From positions 29,579-93,578 of the forward strand of contig NZ_LZJZ01000084.1 in the NCBI RefSeq assembly GCF_001667585.1: 64,000 nt of DNA. The letters are read 5' to 3'. The notes beneath the pieces are model-generated. The model was given only the letters and a program-made list of their open reading frames with translations, made no database searches and had not been told where the DNA came from. Numbering within the stretch: position 1 is the stretch's first letter; the number at the start of each line of letters is the position of its first letter. This DNA is from Mycobacterium sp. E2733. Its GTDB lineage: Bacteria > Actinomycetota > Actinomycetes > Mycobacteriales > Mycobacteriaceae. This document shows positions 61,799-64,000 of this stretch, one piece after another. Position numbers and translations under genes: made by a program.

Positions 61799-62416
61799 TT
61801 ATTCGCCGATGTCGCCGACGTGGTCGACCAGCGCCGCCCGCCCGTCGGCCAGGTGATAGGTGGCGCCCGCTATCGCCAGGGCGCCGGCGGTCACCCGCTC
61901 GGCGATCGCGCTCGACCGCGACATGAGCTGGGCGATCGTTTCGCTCACGTGCCGTGCCTCGAACTCGTCGACGCGGCTGAGGCCTTCGCGGCGGCCCATC
62001 AGGATCGACGGTGCGACCCGTTCCACCACGTCCCGGACGAACCCGGCAGGTATCGCGCCTTCGTCGATTGCGCCCAGGGCCGCCTTGACGGCACCGCAGC
62101 TGTCATGGCCCAGAACCACGATCAGCGGCACGTCGAGAACCGTCACGGCGAATTCGATGGAGCCCAGCACCGCCGAGTCGATGGCCTGCCCGGCCGTGCG
62201 CACCACGAACATGTCGCCCAGACCCTGGTCGAAGATGAGCTCGGCCGCCACCCGGCTGTCCGCGCAGCCGAAGACGACCGCGGTGGGCTTCTGTCCGCCG
62301 GCCAGGCTGGCCCGGTGCTCGACACTCTGGCTGGGGTGCTGGGGCTTCCCGGCGACGAATCGCTCGTTACCCTCTTTGAGTGCTTTCCACGCGGTTACCG
62401 GGCTGGTGTTAGGCAT
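61799..62416 (-). CDS. canB: Beta-class carbonic anhydrase CanB
   Basis: Zinc enzyme interconverting CO2 and bicarbonate. 205 residues: Cys51-Ala-Asp53-Ser-Arg55, His104 and Cys107 (VLGHDSCGAV) give the Cys2His(Asp) site and the Asp/Arg dyad. ATG MPNTSPVTAWKALKEGNERF matches recalled Rv3588c; the in-frame extension upstream would overlap mutY. Divergent from mutY with about ten bases between start codons. Confidence 0.95.
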   Translation of the reverse strand: MPNTSPVTAWKALKEGNERFVAGKPQHPSQSVEHRASLAGGQKPTAVVFGCADSRVAAELIFDQGLGDMFVVRTAGQAIDSAVLGSIEFAVTVLDVPLIVVLGHDSCGAVKAALGAIDEGAIPAGFVRDVVERVAPSILMGRREGLSRVDEFEARHVSETIAQLMSRSSAIAERVTAGALAIAGATYHLADGRAALVDHVGDIGE

Positions 62417-62426
62417 GGCTGACATC

Positions 62427-63326
62427 ATGCCGCATCCGCCGGCAAACGGCCCGAAACACATATCAGTTACCGACCTTCTTGACTGGTACGAACGATCCCG
62501 CCGCGACCTACCCTGGCGGGAACCCGGCGTCAGCGCATGGCAGATCCTGGTCAGCGAATTCATGCTGCAGCAGACGCCCGTGTCGCGGGTGCTGCCGATC
62601 TGGTCGGATTGGGTGCGGCGGTGGCCCACCCCCTCGGCCACGGCCGCCGCCAGCGCCGCCGACGTGCTGCGCGCCTGGGGCAAGCTGGGTTATCCGAGGC
62701 GGGCCAAGCGCTTGCACGAGTGCGCGACCGTCGTCGCGCGCGAGCACGACGACGTGGTTCCCGACGACGTCGACACCCTGCTGACCCTGCCCGGCGTCGG
62801 CAGCTACACCGCGCGCGCCATCGCGTGCTTCGCCTACCGCCAACGGGTCCCGGTGGTGGACACCAACGTCCGGCGGGTGGTGGCCCGCGCCGTGCACGGG
62901 CGGGCCGACGCCGGGAACCCGTCCGCGGCGCGCGACCACGCCGACGTCTCGGCGCTGTTGCCCGGGGACGAAACGGCGCCGCGGTTTTCCGTCGCCCTGA
63001 TGGAACTCGGCGCGACGGTGTGCACCGCGCGAACGCCGCGGTGCGGGTTGTGCCCGCTTGCCCGATGCGCGTGGCGGGACGCCGGTCATCCCCCGGCGCA
63101 GGGGCCGGCCCGACGTGCGCAGACCTACGCCGGAACCGACCGGCAGGTTCGCGGACGCCTGCTGGACGTGTTGCGCGGCAACGATTCTCCGGTCACCCGG
63201 GCGGAGCTGGACGTGGCATGGCTGACCGATACGGCCCAGCGTGACCGGGCCCTGTATTCGTTGCTGGCCGACGGCCTGGTCGCGCAGACCGCCGACGGCC
63301 GGTTCGCCCTGGCGGGCGAAGCGTAG
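62427..63326 (+). CDS. mutY: A/G-specific adenine DNA glycosylase MutY
   Basis: Removes adenine opposite 8-oxoG. 299 residues: helix with catalytic Glu in SEFMLQQTPVSRV, HhH LPGVGSYTARAIACFAY, Asp in VDTNVRRVVAR, and the [4Fe-4S] loop Cys-x6-Cys-x2-Cys-x5-Cys in CTARTPRCGLCPLARC. The C-terminal 8-oxoG domain is short, as in other mycobacteria. ATG MPHPPANGP is preferred; an in-frame ATG four codons earlier would overlap the canB start. Confidence 0.94.
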   Translation: MPHPPANGPKHISVTDLLDWYERSRRDLPWREPGVSAWQILVSEFMLQQTPVSRVLPIWSDWVRRWPTPSATAAASAADVLRAWGKLGYPRRAKRLHECATVVAREHDDVVPDDVDTLLTLPGVGSYTARAIACFAYRQRVPVVDTNVRRVVARAVHGRADAGNPSAARDHADVSALLPGDETAPRFSVALMELGATVCTARTPRCGLCPLARCAWRDAGHPPAQGPARRAQTYAGTDRQVRGRLLDVLRGNDSPVTRAELDVAWLTDTAQRDRALYSLLADGLVAQTADGRFALAGEA

Positions 63327-63336
63327 CGGCGGCGCG

Positions 63337-64000
63337 TCAAAGATCGTTGCCGGCGTAGGACTGGTTGAAACTCTTGTTGGCCAGCGGGAAGTCCGGGACG
63401 ATGGTGTCGGCCATCGCCACCGGCAGCGCGGGCCAGTTGAACCATGACGGATCGACGATCTTCGCGCGGGTGATCCTGTTGGCCGCGCCGGTCTCGACGC
63501 GGTGCACGATGGTGCCGCGCCAGCCTTCGACAATGCCGACGCCGCTGCCGGGAGCGCGCGGCGCGGGCACGTCTTCGACGTGTTCGATTGCGCCGCAGTG
63601 TGATTCGACCAGCTGGCAGGCCAGCTCGATGGACGCGGCGAATTCGTCGCGCCGCACGGTGTAGCGGGCCAGCACGTCACCCGCTGCGGCGTCGATCTCG
63701 GTGACGGGTAGCGCGGTGGTGGGGTGTTCGAGGCGGGCGTCGGTGCGCACGCCGCTCGCCCGAGCGACGTAGCCCAGGCAGCCGAGGGCCCGGGCGTCGT
63801 CTCGCTGCAGGACGGCCGTCCCGGCGAATCGGTCGTACACGACGGAGTTGCGCAGGGTCAGTTCGGCGACCTCGGCGACGTCAGCCGCAATGGATCGCAG
63901 CTCGGCGACGTCGGGTAGCGCCCGCAGCGCGACCGCGCCCGGGCGGATGGCACCGCGCAGCAGCCGATGCCCGGTGACATTCGCGTTGAGTCGCAGCAGT
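63337..64000 (-). CDS. hycE: Group 4 hydrogenase-like large subunit (HycE-like), 3' part
   Basis: C-terminal part of a NuoD/HycE-type large subunit, cut by the right edge. The frame continues upstream of any start in the window, with RLNANVTGHRLLRGAIRPGA, the conserved substrate-channel segment, then EGWRGTIVHRVETG and DPSWFNWPALPVAMADTIVP to the end SFNQSYAGNDL. In Ni-Fe hydrogenases the C-terminal motif is DPCxxC; here it is DPSxxN, so two Ni-Fe ligands are missing and a redox or proton-pumping, non-hydrogenase role is likely. Resembles M. tuberculosis HycE (Rv0087), which is elsewhere in that genome. It stands at the mutY end where M. tuberculosis has PE_PGRS58. Confidence 0.8.
   Translation of the reverse strand, partial: LLRLNANVTGHRLLRGAIRPGAVALRALPDVAELRSIAADVAEVAELTLRNSVVYDRFAGTAVLQRDDARALGCLGYVARASGVRTDARLEHPTTALPVTEIDAAAGDVLARYTVRRDEFAASIELACQLVESHCGAIEHVEDVPAPRAPGSGVGIVEGWRGTIVHRVETGAANRITRAKIVDPSWFNWPALPVAMADTIVPDFPLANKSFNQSYAGNDL

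Overview
The window is a high-GC, densely coded stretch of a slow-growing Mycobacterium chromosome. Gene content and order follow the M. tuberculosis cholesterol-degradation region, roughly Rv3543c to Rv3589. The extra genes and a dispersed MIRU-like repeat are not in the M. tuberculosis arrangement as I remember it, and they make a member of the M. avium complex or a close relative most likely. That species call is an inference. All comparisons with M. tuberculosis are from memory; no search was run.

Left third (1-22119): steroid catabolism. The window opens inside fadE29, followed by fadE28 and cyp125 on the minus strand. fadA5 diverges from cyp125 across two KstR operators and is followed by a small unknown gene and two Ddn-like deazaflavin enzymes. 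Then comes the KstR2 regulon for rings C/D (HIP): two SDR genes facing echA20-ipdA-ipdB-ipdC, then fadA6, kstR2, ipdF and fadE30 on the minus strand facing fadD3-fadE31-fadE32-fadE33-aspB. Three matches to the KstR2 consensus AnCAAGnnCTTGnT lie at the three expected promoters. nat ends this part.

Middle (22216-36711): an insertion of a DsbA-like gene, a receptor kinase with a twelve-repeat Kelch ectodomain, and a membrane-anchored coiled-coil gene separates nat from hsaB-hsaC-hsaD-hsaA, which it directly follows in M. tuberculosis. kshB diverges from hsaA over two further KstR sites. Then come an exported protein, a decayed methyltransferase gene, fadE34, kstR (sharing one palindromic KstR site) and a LacI-family regulator.

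Right half: a zinc ABC importer (znuA-znuC-znuB) with a Zur-box-like palindrome; a PknH-sensor-like lipoprotein; pxpA; an MBL-fold protein; arsB2; and an accessory block (DUF3303 protein, LAL-type LuxR regulator, GT1 glycosyltransferase, cyclase/AAA regulator, FAD monooxygenase). From about 52.4 kb on, apart from a secreted GDPD, the order is conserved housekeeping: rlmB, cysS, ispF, ispD, carD, lpqE, radA, disA, an Rv3587c-like gene, canB and mutY. The window ends inside a hydrogenase-like large-subunit gene that has lost two metal-ligand cysteines.

Together, CYP125, FadA5, FadE28/29 and FadE34 act on the sterol side chain. KshB and HsaABCD open rings A/B. FadD3, FadE30, IpdF, EchA20, IpdABC, FadA6 and FadE31-33 handle rings C/D. 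KstR and KstR2 control the two halves. Five copies of a short MIRU-like element sit at gene junctions; three carry the apparent ribosome-binding site of the next gene, and one is read in frame as the N-terminus of the LacI-family regulator.
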